Of a stretch of 64,000 nucleotides of DNA, positions 35,789-43,339 are shown in pieces. Origin of the DNA: Couchioplanes caeruleus (GTDB lineage Bacteria > Actinomycetota > Actinomycetes > Mycobacteriales > Micromonosporaceae); contig NZ_CP092183.1 in NCBI RefSeq assembly GCF_023499255.1, forward strand, positions 1,619,501 to 1,683,500, given 5' to 3'. Numbering within the stretch: position 1 is the stretch's first letter; every line of letters begins with the position of its first letter. The notes under the pieces are model-generated. The model worked only from the letters and a program-made list of their open reading frames with translations, was not told the DNA's origin and searched no databases. The position numbers and the translations under genes are program-made.

Positions 35789-35840
35789 GTCGCGTCCGAT
35801 GCAGTTCGGGCAGGGGCGAAGCTTCAGTGGGGGCGGAGCC

Positions 35841-36347
35841 TCAGTTGGGGCAGGGGGCGAAGCCGCCGTGGGCGATGGCGAAGTCGTACACCCACGCGCG
35901 CTGGGCCTCCGTGTCCGGCACCGGCAGGCCGCGGGCCTCCGTCACCAGGCGCAGGGCGCGTTCCGGGCCCACGCCGAGCATCACCAGCGTCACGCAGGCC
36001 AGCAGCGTCGACCGGCCGATGCCCGCGAAGCAGTGCGTCACCACGTAGCGGCCCGCCCGTACGTGGGCGGCCAGCCGTACGCCCAGAGCCACGACGTCGT
36101 CCGGGACCCCGCGGTCCGGGATGGGGAACGACACGTGCTGGATGCCGGCGTCGGCAGCGGCCGCCGCGGCGCCGGAGAGGCCGAGGCGGTCCTCCTCGGC
36201 CGGGGTGAGCGCCGACACGACCACGTCCACGCCGGCGGCGGCCAGGCCGGCCATCTCGTCCGCCAGCCGGGCCCCGCCGCGCGGGTGTGCCATGGTCGCC
36301 AGCCGGCCGGGACCGTGCCAGGCGATCACGTTGAGTGCTGGTCTCAT
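35841..36347 (-). CDS. dual-specificity-type protein phosphatase
   Basis: 168 residues from ATG 36347. The P-loop HCFAGIGRS gives Cys106 and Arg112, and the general acid is probably Asp78 in PIPDRGVPDD. The small size and ADEMAGLAAAGVDVVVSALT strand fit the DUSP/Yvh1 or cyclin-phosphatase-like class rather than the PtpA type. Substrates are unknown. The bases after its stop contain three degenerate copies of its own 3' end (35802-35863). Confidence 0.85.
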   Translation of the reverse strand: MRPALNVIAWHGPGRLATMAHPRGGARLADEMAGLAAAGVDVVVSALTPAEEDRLGLSGAAAAAADAGIQHVSFPIPDRGVPDDVVALGVRLAAHVRAGRYVVTHCFAGIGRSTLLACVTLVMLGVGPERALRLVTEARGLPVPDTEAQRAWVYDFAIAHGGFAPCPN

Positions 36348-36490
36348 CGACTCCCTGTCCCCATATGCCGGGCCGCTGCCCGCCGACTCCAGAATGTGGT
36401 TCACGCAGAGTAGGGTCACCTCCGGCATGCCCGCAGCCCGGCTCCGCGCGGCAGGCAGCCTAGCGATCCCCGGCAACGAGAGGCCATGTC

Positions 36491-37594
36491 ATGACGACCC
36501 CTCGCAGAACCCGTGTGGCGATCGTGTTCGGTGGCCGCAGCACCGAGCACGCCATCTCGTGCGTGAGCGCGGGCAGCATCCTGGCCGCCCTCGACCCCGA
36601 CGAGTACGAGGTCGTGCCGGTCGGCATCACCCGCGAGGGTTCCTGGGTGCTCGCCGGTGAGGACCCCGCCCAGCTCGCCATCGAGGGCAACCGGCTGCCG
36701 GAGGTCACCGCCGCGTCCGGCCGGGCCGTCGTGCTGCCCGCCGACCCCACGTCGAGCGGGCTGATGGTGGTCGACCCCGCCGACGGCGTCGCGGTCCTCG
36801 CCGGCGTCGACGTGGTCTTCCCGGCCCTGCACGGGGCGTACGGGGAGGACGGCACGATCCAGGGGATGCTGGAGATGGCCGGGATCCCGTACGTGGGCGC
36901 GAACGTCTTCGCCTCGGCGGCCGGCATGGACAAGGAGTTCACCAAGAAGCTCGCCGCCGCCGAGGGCATCCCCGTGGGGCCGTACGCGGTCCTGCGCGCC
37001 GGCAACTCGCTGTCCGATGCGGACAAGGAGCGGCTCGGCCTGCCGGTCTTCGTCAAGCCGTCGCGCGCCGGCTCGTCGTACGGCATCAGCAAGGTCACCG
37101 ACTGGGCGGACCTGGACGAGGCGGTCGCCAAGGCCCGGCAGATCGACCCCAAGGTGCTGGTCGAGGCGGCGATCGTGGGCCGCGAGGTGGAATGCGGCGT
37201 GCTGGAGGGCGAGGCCGGCGGCGCGCCCGAGGCCTCCCTGCTCGCCGAGATCCTCGTCACCACGTCCGACGACGAGTTCTACGACTTCGACGCGAAATAC
37301 CTGGGCGACGGCACGCCGTACCAGATCCCGGCCGACCTGAAGCCGGACGTCACCCGCCGCATCCAGGAATCTGCGGCCCGCACGTTCACGGCCCTCGACT
37401 GCGCCGGACTGGCCCGGGTGGACTTCTTCGTGACCGCCGACGACGAGGTGCTGCTCAACGAGATCAACACGATGCCGGGCTTCACGCCGACGTCGATGTT
37501 CCCGCTGATGTGGGCCGCGACGGGTCTGGACTACCCGAAGGTCGTGGACCGGCTGATCCGTACGGCGTTGCGCCGCGGGACCGGCCTGCACTGA
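36491..37594 (+). CDS. ddl: D-alanine--D-alanine ligase
   Basis: 367 residues; joins two D-alanines for peptidoglycan precursors. ATP-grasp motifs: [43 protein letters not shown] and [15 protein letters not shown]. The omega-loop keeps the Ser-Tyr of SSYG and Tyr in DFDAKYLG, the pattern of D-Ala-D-Ala ligases rather than D-lactate-specific resistance ligases. The neighbours gpsA and thiL are the same as in Mycobacterium. AGAGG precedes the ATG. Confidence 0.97.
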   Translation: MTTPRRTRVAIVFGGRSTEHAISCVSAGSILAALDPDEYEVVPVGITREGSWVLAGEDPAQLAIEGNRLPEVTAASGRAVVLPADPTSSGLMVVDPADGVAVLAGVDVVFPALHGAYGEDGTIQGMLEMAGIPYVGANVFASAAGMDKEFTKKLAAAEGIPVGPYAVLRAGNSLSDADKERLGLPVFVKPSRAGSSYGISKVTDWADLDEAVAKARQIDPKVLVEAAIVGREVECGVLEGEAGGAPEASLLAEILVTTSDDEFYDFDAKYLGDGTPYQIPADLKPDVTRRIQESAARTFTALDCAGLARVDFFVTADDEVLLNEINTMPGFTPTSMFPLMWAATGLDYPKVVDRLIRTALRRGTGLH

Positions 37595-37601
37595 CCGCCG
37601 G

Positions 37602-38237
37602 TCACACGCACCCCGACGGCACGCCCTGCGTCACGGACTTGTCGGTCTCCACCACGACGTCGGAGAACTCGTTCGCCCACTGGGCCGGCTGCTCGTACCG
37701 CTTCGGGACGGTGACCTGCACCGGCACCTCACGGTCCATCGTGGTGAACGTGGTGGCGTCGGCCTTCGCGTCGGCGTACCAGCAGACCCTGTTCATGTTG
37801 AGCAGCTCGGTGTCGAGCGGCACGCAGCCGGACCCGGACTCGTCGAGCGACGTGCACATCACCGGCCGGGTGACCCCGCAGGCGACCGTGATGGGCGGCT
37901 CGCCGTAGGCGGCGTTCTGCTCCGGGCCGACGCTGACCTTGCGCGCGGGCAGATCCCGCACCTTGACCGGCAGCTGCGACGTGACAGCGAGACAGACCGA
38001 GGCCGGGCGCTCGCCCAGCTTCGGCGCCGCCATCTGCACGGGCGTGTCCGGCACGACCGCGGGCTGTGTCGCCGCCGGCTTCGCCTTCGGCTCGTCCGGC
38101 GCGATCTGCGTGAAGATGCCCCACCCGACGAGCAGAGCCACCGGTACGGCCACGACAGTCGCCCACAGGGCAGCGCTGCGCGTCACCGGATCCTTGGCGG
38201 GGGGCTGCTTGCCCGGGCGGGTCTCCACATCGACCAT
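37602..38237 (-). CDS. DUF3515 membrane-anchored protein
   Basis: 211 residues: a cytoplasmic N-terminus, one transmembrane helix at residues 25-45 (LWATVVAVPVALLVGWGIF), and an extracytoplasmic domain with six cysteines, including GCVPLDTELLNMNRVCWY. It belongs to DUF3515, an actinobacterial family of unknown function. It follows the Lrp-type gene after one base and converges with ddl. Confidence 0.85.
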   Translation of the reverse strand: MVDVETRPGKQPPAKDPVTRSAALWATVVAVPVALLVGWGIFTQIAPDEPKAKPAATQPAVVPDTPVQMAAPKLGERPASVCLAVTSQLPVKVRDLPARKVSVGPEQNAAYGEPPITVACGVTRPVMCTSLDESGSGCVPLDTELLNMNRVCWYADAKADATTFTTMDREVPVQVTVPKRYEQPAQWANEFSDVVVETDKSVTQGVPSGCV

Positions 38238-38238
38238 G

Positions 38239-38472
38239 TCAGAGATTTACCACGGAGCACGTCACCGTCCGGGTGATGCCCGGCACGTACTGGATTTTGC
38301 TCACAATCATGCGGCCGAGCTCGTCGACGCTGTGCCCCTCGGCGAGCACGACCACGTCGTACGGCCCGGTGACCGCGTCGCACCGGACCACCCCGGCGAT
38401 CTTGCCGATGGCCGAGGCCACGTCACGGGCCTTCCCGACCTCGGTCTGGATGAGGATGTATGCCTGGACCAC
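38239..38472 (-). CDS. stand-alone Lrp/AsnC ligand-binding (RAM) domain protein
   Basis: 77 residues from GTG, preceded by AGGAG. The whole protein is the AsnC_trans_reg/RAM fold: VQAYILIQTEVGKARDVAS, a DAVTGPYDVVVLAEG core and VPGITRTVTCSVVNL. No HTH is present, so it cannot bind DNA alone; such SraA-type proteins bind amino acids or partner with full Lrp regulators. It starts the two-gene operon with DUF3515 and is divergent from thiL. Confidence 0.9.
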   Translation of the reverse strand: MVQAYILIQTEVGKARDVASAIGKIAGVVRCDAVTGPYDVVVLAEGHSVDELGRMIVSKIQYVPGITRTVTCSVVNL

Positions 38473-38718
38473 AATCCGACTCCTGTCCGCCGCGCGCCGG
38501 TGACCCGAACGTGAAACTACAGTACGGAGCGCGGTCCTCGCGGCATGCTGAGCGCGCGCACTCGCAAAAGGGGTGAGCGTTACGCCGGCCGTGTGCCCGG
38601 CGCGCAGCCCGCCGGCTGCCGGAACGACCCGCGGAGCCGACCGGGGGACGCCCGCCCGACGGCTGCGGGACGACCCGCGGGGGCTGGCCCGGCGGGACCT
38701 GAGGTATCGAGGGGGACG

Positions 38719-39663
38719 GTGGACGTGAGCATCGCGGAGGCGGGAGAGTTCGGGCTGATCGCCCGGATCGTCGCGCGGCTCGGGAGCGGCCCGGCGAGCC
38801 TGCTCGGCCCGGGCGACGACGCGGCGGTGGTGGCCGCCCCGGACAAGCGGGTCGTGGCGTCGACGGACGTCCTCGTGGAGGGCCGGCACTTCCGCCGGGA
38901 CTGGTCCAGCGCAGCGGACGTGGGCCGCCGCGCGGCAGCCGCCAACCTCGCGGACATCGCGGCCATGGGCGCCGCGCCGACCGCGCTGCTCGTGGCGCTG
39001 TGCGTGCCGCCGGACCTCGACGCGGCGTGGGCCGAGGAGCTGGCCGAGGGCCTCTCCGAGGAGGCGGCGAAGACGGGGGCGACGGTGGTGGGCGGTGACA
39101 TGTCGTCGAGCCCCACCCTGACCATCGCGGTCACCGCGCTGGGCGACCTCGGCGGACGCGCCCCGGTGGTGCGCAGCGGGGCGCAACCGGGGGACGTGGT
39201 CGCGCTCGCCGGGCGTACGGGCTTCGCCGCGGCGGGCTACACCGTGCTGTCCCGTGGATTCCGCACCCCGAAGGTGCTCGTGGAGGCGTACCGCAGGCCT
39301 GCCGTCCCGTACGCGGAGGGCCCGGCTGCCGCGGCGGCCGGAGCGACCTCCATGATCGACGTCTCGGACGGCCTGCTCCAGGACCTCGGCCACGTGGCCA
39401 CGGCCAGCGTGGTCGGCATAGACATCCGCCGCGACGCCTTCGAGGTGCCGGACCAGATGCGCGACGCGGCGTCGGCACTCGGCGTGGACCCGTACGTGTG
39501 GCTCCTCGCGGGCGGCGACGACCACGCCCTCGCTGCGACGTTCCCGTCGGCGGCGGTCCTGCCGCCGGAGTGGCGGGTGATCGGCAGCGTGCACGAGGGC
39601 ACCGGGGTGACCGTGGACCGCAAGCCGTGGCAGGGCGGGACGGGCTGGGACCACTTCCGCTGA
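38719..39663 (+). CDS. thiL: thiamine-monophosphate kinase
   Basis: 314 residues; makes thiamine diphosphate from the monophosphate using ATP. AIRS-like motifs: LLGPGDDAAVV, STDVLVEGRHFRRDW, NLADIAAMGAAPT, GGDMSSSP and MIDVSDGLLQDLGHV. GTG 38719 follows a GAGGGGGA sequence; GTG 38725 is also possible. The 246-base region before it holds the promoter for the divergent Lrp-type gene and two loose copies of GGCTGCSGGRACGACCCGCGG. The neighbours match the mycobacterial order. Confidence 0.95.
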   Translation: MDVSIAEAGEFGLIARIVARLGSGPASLLGPGDDAAVVAAPDKRVVASTDVLVEGRHFRRDWSSAADVGRRAAAANLADIAAMGAAPTALLVALCVPPDLDAAWAEELAEGLSEEAAKTGATVVGGDMSSSPTLTIAVTALGDLGGRAPVVRSGAQPGDVVALAGRTGFAAAGYTVLSRGFRTPKVLVEAYRRPAVPYAEGPAAAAAGATSMIDVSDGLLQDLGHVATASVVGIDIRRDAFEVPDQMRDAASALGVDPYVWLLAGGDDHALAATFPSAAVLPPEWRVIGSVHEGTGVTVDRKPWQGGTGWDHFR

Positions 39664-39705
39664 CCGTGCGGCCCTTCGTCTCGCGGCCGGCTTCTCGTCG
39701 GGCGC

Positions 39706-39853
39706 GGCGGCCTGTGCCCGCTTCAGCTCTGCGGCCACCGCGTTCCGGCTTTCGCCAGGTCGGGCGACCGCCGGGCTGCGGCGGCCTTTGCCCGCTTCAG
39801 CCTTGCGGCCACCGCATTCCGGCTTTCGCCGGGTCCGGCGACCGCCGCTCGTG
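39706..39853. repeat. 74-bp tandem duplication between thiL and the GNAT gene
   Basis: Copy 1 at 39706-39779 and copy 2 at 39780-39853 are about 88% identical, each containing GCCCGCTTCAG and GTTCCGGCTTTCGCC-like strings. Together they fill most of the 222-base gap and carry no evident gene. Confidence 0.85.
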
Positions 39854-39873
39854 CCGCCCGGCCCGGCCCCGGT

Positions 39874-39879
39874 TAGCGT
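39874..39879 (+). promoter_or_regulatory. -10 box of the GNAT gene (leaderless)
   Basis: TAGCGT is six bases before the GTG at 39886. It lies immediately after the 74-bp duplication. Confidence 0.55.
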
Positions 39880-39885
39880 GGCGGG

Positions 39886-40347
39886 GTGGAGAAGATCAAG
39901 ATCCGCGAGGCCGGCTTCGGCGACCCCGCGGTGCAGCGCCTCATCGCCGCCGCGATGGCCGAACTCAGCGCCCGGTACGGCGGCAGCGGCGACGACACCC
40001 CGGTCACCGCGTCCGACTTCGCCCCGCCGCACGGCGCGTTCCTCGTGGCGGAGGACGAGACGGGACGGCTGGTCGGGTGCGCGGGCTGGCGTACGCACGG
40101 CGAGGACGCGGAACTCAAGCGCATGTTCACGATCGCGGACGCCCGAGGCCGAGGCGTGGCGCGCCGGGTCCTCACCGCGATCGAGGACTCGGCCCGGGAA
40201 CGGGGGCGCAAACGGGTGATTCTCGAGACCGGCGACAAGCAGCCCGAGGCGATCGCCCTGTACGAGAAGTACGGCTACGAGCGGATCGAGGACTTCGGCT
40301 ATTACAAGGGTGAGGAGGGGGTGCTGTCGTACGCCCGCACCCTGTAG
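39886..40347 (+). CDS. GNAT family N-acetyltransferase
   Basis: 153 residues. The acetyl-CoA pyrophosphate loop is FTIADARGRGVARRVL (Q/RXXGXG/A pattern), followed by the classical ALYEKYGYERIEDFGYYKG end of the domain. The substrate is unknown; short acetyltransferases of this type often modify amino acids, polyamines or proteins. It starts from a leaderless GTG and is monocistronic. Confidence 0.9.
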   Translation: MEKIKIREAGFGDPAVQRLIAAAMAELSARYGGSGDDTPVTASDFAPPHGAFLVAEDETGRLVGCAGWRTHGEDAELKRMFTIADARGRGVARRVLTAIEDSARERGRKRVILETGDKQPEAIALYEKYGYERIEDFGYYKGEEGVLSYARTL

Positions 40348-40766
40348 CCGCTCCGAGTCGTGGGTGCATGTGCCGCTGTGGCCCGGCCCGGCCGCACTGG
40401 CCCGGTCACACGGGGCCGGCCTGACCGCGGGACTGGCTCGACCGCGGGACTGGCCTGCTCGACCGCGGGACTGGCCCGCCTCGGCCGGGGGCTGGCCGGG
40501 TCGCGCGGGGCTGGTTCGGCCGCAGGGAGCTGGTTCGGGCACACGCTTGAGCTGGCCACCCGACTGGCCCGGGCTCGCGCCGCCACGCCGGGGCGGACCG
40601 GGGCTCGCGCGGCCACACGGGGCTGTGTCGGGCCCGCGGTTCCCGCCGCTACGCCGGGCCGGGCTCGGGGTTCGCGCCGCTACGCCGAGCCGGGCTCGGG
40701 GTTCGCGCCGCCACGCCGAGCCGGGCCCGCGGCTCGCGGCTCCACGCTCCTGATCCGGCAGACACG
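40348..40766. other. gene-free low-complexity GC-rich gap
   Basis: No frame in this 419-base stretch looks like a protein gene. It holds three copies of ACCGCGGGACTGGC (40424, 40441, 40462) and, from 40571, degenerate 30-31 bp tandem repeats. Confidence 0.7.
40571..40745. repeat. degenerate 30-31 bp tandem repeats (minisatellite)
   Basis: Units like GGGCTCGGGGTTCGCGCCGC-TACGCCGAGCC begin at 40571, 40601, 40630, 40661, 40692 and 40723; the last four are in exact 31-base register. Copies are contiguous, with no spacers. Confidence 0.8.
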
Positions 40767-40801
40767 CGTAGCCGCCGGGTCACGGGGACCCGGCGGCTAC
40801 G
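40767..40801 (-). terminator. terminator of rpmB
   Basis: Perfect 14-base stem CGTAGCCGCCGGGT (40767-40780) and ACCCGGCGGCTACG (40788-40801) with a seven-base loop, 45 bases beyond the rpmB stop on the minus strand. Confidence 0.8.
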
Positions 40802-40845
40802 GGAAGTGCTGTTCGGCGGGGGCGATCAGCCCCGGCGCCCGCGCG

Positions 40846-41037
40846 TCAGGCGCGGACGACCTTGCCGGCCTTGATGCACGAGGTGCAGACCTTCAGCTTC
40901 TTGGTGTTGCCGCCACCGGCCGGGGTGCGCACCGACTGGATGTTCGGGTTCCAGCGGCGGTTGGTCCGCCGGTGCGAGTGGGACACGTTGTGGCCGAAGC
41001 CCGGTCCCTTGCCACAGACGTCGCACACGCTAGCCAC
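40846..41037 (-). CDS. rpmB: 50S ribosomal protein L28
   Basis: 63 residues from GTG after [39 protein letters not shown] and [14 protein letters not shown] are diagnostic of bacterial L28. Four cysteines in two CXXC pairs (CDVC, CTSC) make it the zinc-containing form, as opposed to the zinc-free paralogues that actinobacteria often induce under zinc limitation. It is divergent from the DAK2 gene, the usual arrangement. Confidence 0.97.
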   Translation of the reverse strand: MASVCDVCGKGPGFGHNVSHSHRRTNRRWNPNIQSVRTPAGGGNTKKLKVCTSCIKAGKVVRA

Positions 41038-41227
41038 GGGGTACTCCTGGGATTGATACGCCGGGCGGACTTGACGAAGCCCGGCTGCGAACTGAGGGTG
41101 CCTCGGAGAATGCATGCCTCGGACAGACTGCGCCCGGGCAACCTGGCCAGGTTACCCGATGCCTCCGCCCGACAGCCAATCGCCCCGGAGCCCGCCGATG
41201 GACGCGGCGGATGTCAGACGTGGTTAG

Positions 41228-41233
41228 TACGCT
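41228..41233 (+). promoter_or_regulatory. -10 box of the DAK2-recG operon (leaderless)
   Basis: TACGCT is six bases before the GTG at 41240, with TTAG just upstream. No Shine-Dalgarno is visible, supporting a leaderless start. Confidence 0.55.
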
Positions 41234-41239
41234 TTTCGC

Positions 41240-43339
41240 GTGCTGGAGACCCTCGACGCCGCCGCGGTGCGCCGCTGGTGCGGCGCTGGGCTCGCGGCCC
41301 TGCGTGCGCACCAGCACGAGATCGACGAGCTGAACGTCTACCCGGTGCCCGATGGTGACACGGGCACGAACCTCGTCCTCACGCTGACCTCGGCGCACGA
41401 GGCGGTGGAGGCGTACCTGTCGCGCGCGGACCCGGACCCGGACGCGCCGGTCCCGGCCGGCCCGCCTGCGGAGTCCGCGGACCCGCTGCCACCACCGGGC
41501 GCACAGGTTCAGGGTGACGCGCCGCCCGCAGCGTCCGCACCGGCTCCGGGCGACGCGCTGCCTCCGGTGAGCGCAGAGGCCCCGGGGGACCCACTGTCAC
41601 CAGCCTGCCCCACGGCGGGGGACGCGCTGACGCCGGCTGACACGCAGGGCCGGGCAGACCCACTGTCCCCAGCCGACCGTGACAGCCCGCCGGCCGGCCG
41701 ATCCGCCGCGCAGGACCGCGCCGATGACCCGGCGGACGCCGGCACGGCGGACAGCGCCGGTGGCACGCTTCTGGGACGGGTGATGCGCAGGATGGCCCGT
41801 GGGGCCCTGCTCGGCGCCCGCGGCAACTCCGGCGTGATCGTCTCCCAGATCCTTCGCGGCATGGCCGACACCTTCGCCACCATGGCTTCCGCCCGCGGCG
41901 GCGACTTGGCCCGGGCGTTGCGCACGGCGAGTGAAGCGGCGTACGCGGCGGTCGCCCGTCCCGTCGAAGGCACCGTGCTGTCCGTGGTGGCCGCCGCCGC
42001 GGAGGGGGCGGGCCGGATCAAGTCCGACGATCTCATCACGGTGGCCCGGGCTGCCGCGCTCTCGGCGGCCGAGGCGCTGGCCCGTACGCCGCAGCAGCTT
42101 CCGGTCCTGGCCCGCGCCGGGGTCGTCGACGCCGGTGGCCGCGGACTGGTGGTCCTCCTCGACGCGCTGGTCGAGGCGCTGAGCGATCCCGACGGCGAAA
42201 TCCTCGAAATTGAAGCCCTCGGCAACCCCGAACGCAAGGCCCTTGGAACCGCCGACTACGGGTACGAGGTGCAGTACCTGCTGGACGCCACCCCCGCCCA
42301 CACGGACGTGCTCCGCGCGACCCTCGACGGCCTGGGTGATTCGCTCGTCGTGGTCGGCACGGGCGAGGGCTCCCCGCCGACCTGGAACGTCCACGTGCAC
42401 GTCGACGTCGACCACATCGGCGCGGCGATCGAGGCCGGGCTGGACGCGGGACGGCCGTACCGGATCTCCGTGATGCGGTTGGAGGACCATCTGCACGATC
42501 ACGCCGCCCCACCCGAACCCGCGGTCACGACCCCGGCGCCGCCCGCCGATCCCACTCCGGAGGAACACCGCCGCGGTGCTGTCGTTGTCGCGGCCGGTGA
42601 CGGGTTGACCTCGCTTTTCGCCGACGAGGGCGCGGTCGTCGTGGGCCGGAACCCGTCCACCGCTGAGATGCTGTCGGCGATCGCCGCGACCCGGGCCCGG
42701 CAGGTGGTGCTGCTGCCCAACGATGCGAACACCCACGCCGTCGCCACGTCGGCCGCGCGTGAGGCGGCGGACCGGGGCGTACGCGTCAGTGTGGTGCCCA
42801 CCCGGTCCCCGGTGCAGGCGCTGGCCTCGCTGGCGGTGCGGGATCCGGGCCGCCGGTTCGACGACGATGTGATCGCCATGGCGGAGGCCGCCGGCGCATG
42901 CCGCTACGGCGAGGTGACGACGGCGGCCCGGGAGGCGCTCACCGTCGCGGGCCGCTGCCGCCCGGGAGACCTGCTGGGCCTGGTGGACGGCGAGGTCCAC
43001 GTCATCGTCACTCCCGGCGCCGGCGCCGGGAAGAGAGACGCTGACGCCGGGGAAGGGCACGGCGCCGGGACGAGGGACGGCGGCGCCGGGAAGCGGGACC
43101 CGGGGACCGGCTCCGGAAGGACGGCGTCCGGCGACGACCTTGCCGAGGTCTCCCGCCGGCTGCTCGACCGCATGCTGGGCGGCGGCGGTGAGCTCGTCTC
43201 GCTGGTGCTCGGCGCCGACGCACCGCCGGCCCTCGAGGACCTCCTGCGGGCCCACATCGCCCGGGTGTGGCCGTTCGTCGAGGTGCAGTGTTACGCCGGT
43301 GGGCAGCCTCGATACCACCTGCTGGTTGGAGTGGAATGA
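41240..43339 (+). CDS. DAK2/DegV-domain kinase-like protein (FakA-like) with a large low-complexity insert
   Basis: 699 residues. The DAK2 ATP-binding parts are NVYPVPDGDTGTNL (about residues 32-45) and GARGNSGVIVSQILRG (about 192). Between them, residues ~58-170 form a Pro/Ala/Asp/Gly-rich insert absent from typical proteins of ~550 residues. The C-terminal FakA/DegV-related domain follows, itself containing a short repeat-rich insert (GAGKRDADAGEGHGAGTRDG). In Gram-positives FakA phosphorylates fatty acids bound to FakB. A four-base overlap couples it to recG, as in Mycobacterium. Confidence 0.88.
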   Translation: MLETLDAAAVRRWCGAGLAALRAHQHEIDELNVYPVPDGDTGTNLVLTLTSAHEAVEAYLSRADPDPDAPVPAGPPAESADPLPPPGAQVQGDAPPAASAPAPGDALPPVSAEAPGDPLSPACPTAGDALTPADTQGRADPLSPADRDSPPAGRSAAQDRADDPADAGTADSAGGTLLGRVMRRMARGALLGARGNSGVIVSQILRGMADTFATMASARGGDLARALRTASEAAYAAVARPVEGTVLSVVAAAAEGAGRIKSDDLITVARAAALSAAEALARTPQQLPVLARAGVVDAGGRGLVVLLDALVEALSDPDGEILEIEALGNPERKALGTADYGYEVQYLLDATPAHTDVLRATLDGLGDSLVVVGTGEGSPPTWNVHVHVDVDHIGAAIEAGLDAGRPYRISVMRLEDHLHDHAAPPEPAVTTPAPPADPTPEEHRRGAVVVAAGDGLTSLFADEGAVVVGRNPSTAEMLSAIAATRARQVVLLPNDANTHAVATSAAREAADRGVRVSVVPTRSPVQALASLAVRDPGRRFDDDVIAMAEAAGACRYGEVTTAAREALTVAGRCRPGDLLGLVDGEVHVIVTPGAGAGKRDADAGEGHGAGTRDGGAGKRDPGTGSGRTASGDDLAEVSRRLLDRMLGGGGELVSLVLGADAPPALEDLLRAHIARVWPFVEVQCYAGGQPRYHLLVGVE

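Noticed and set aside
36491..37594. D-Ala-D-Lac (vancomycin resistance type) ligase
   Set aside because: The omega-loop tyrosine and SSYG pattern are those of normal D-Ala-D-Ala ligases and no vanH/vanX genes are adjacent.
38239..40542. 767-codon minus-strand frame running through thiL into the Lrp-type gene
   Set aside because: Only the last 77 codons are the real RAM-domain gene; the rest is antisense to thiL and the GNAT gene.
40571..40745. Possible CRISPR array
   Set aside because: The 31-bp units are contiguous, degenerate, and have no unique spacers; no cas genes in the window.
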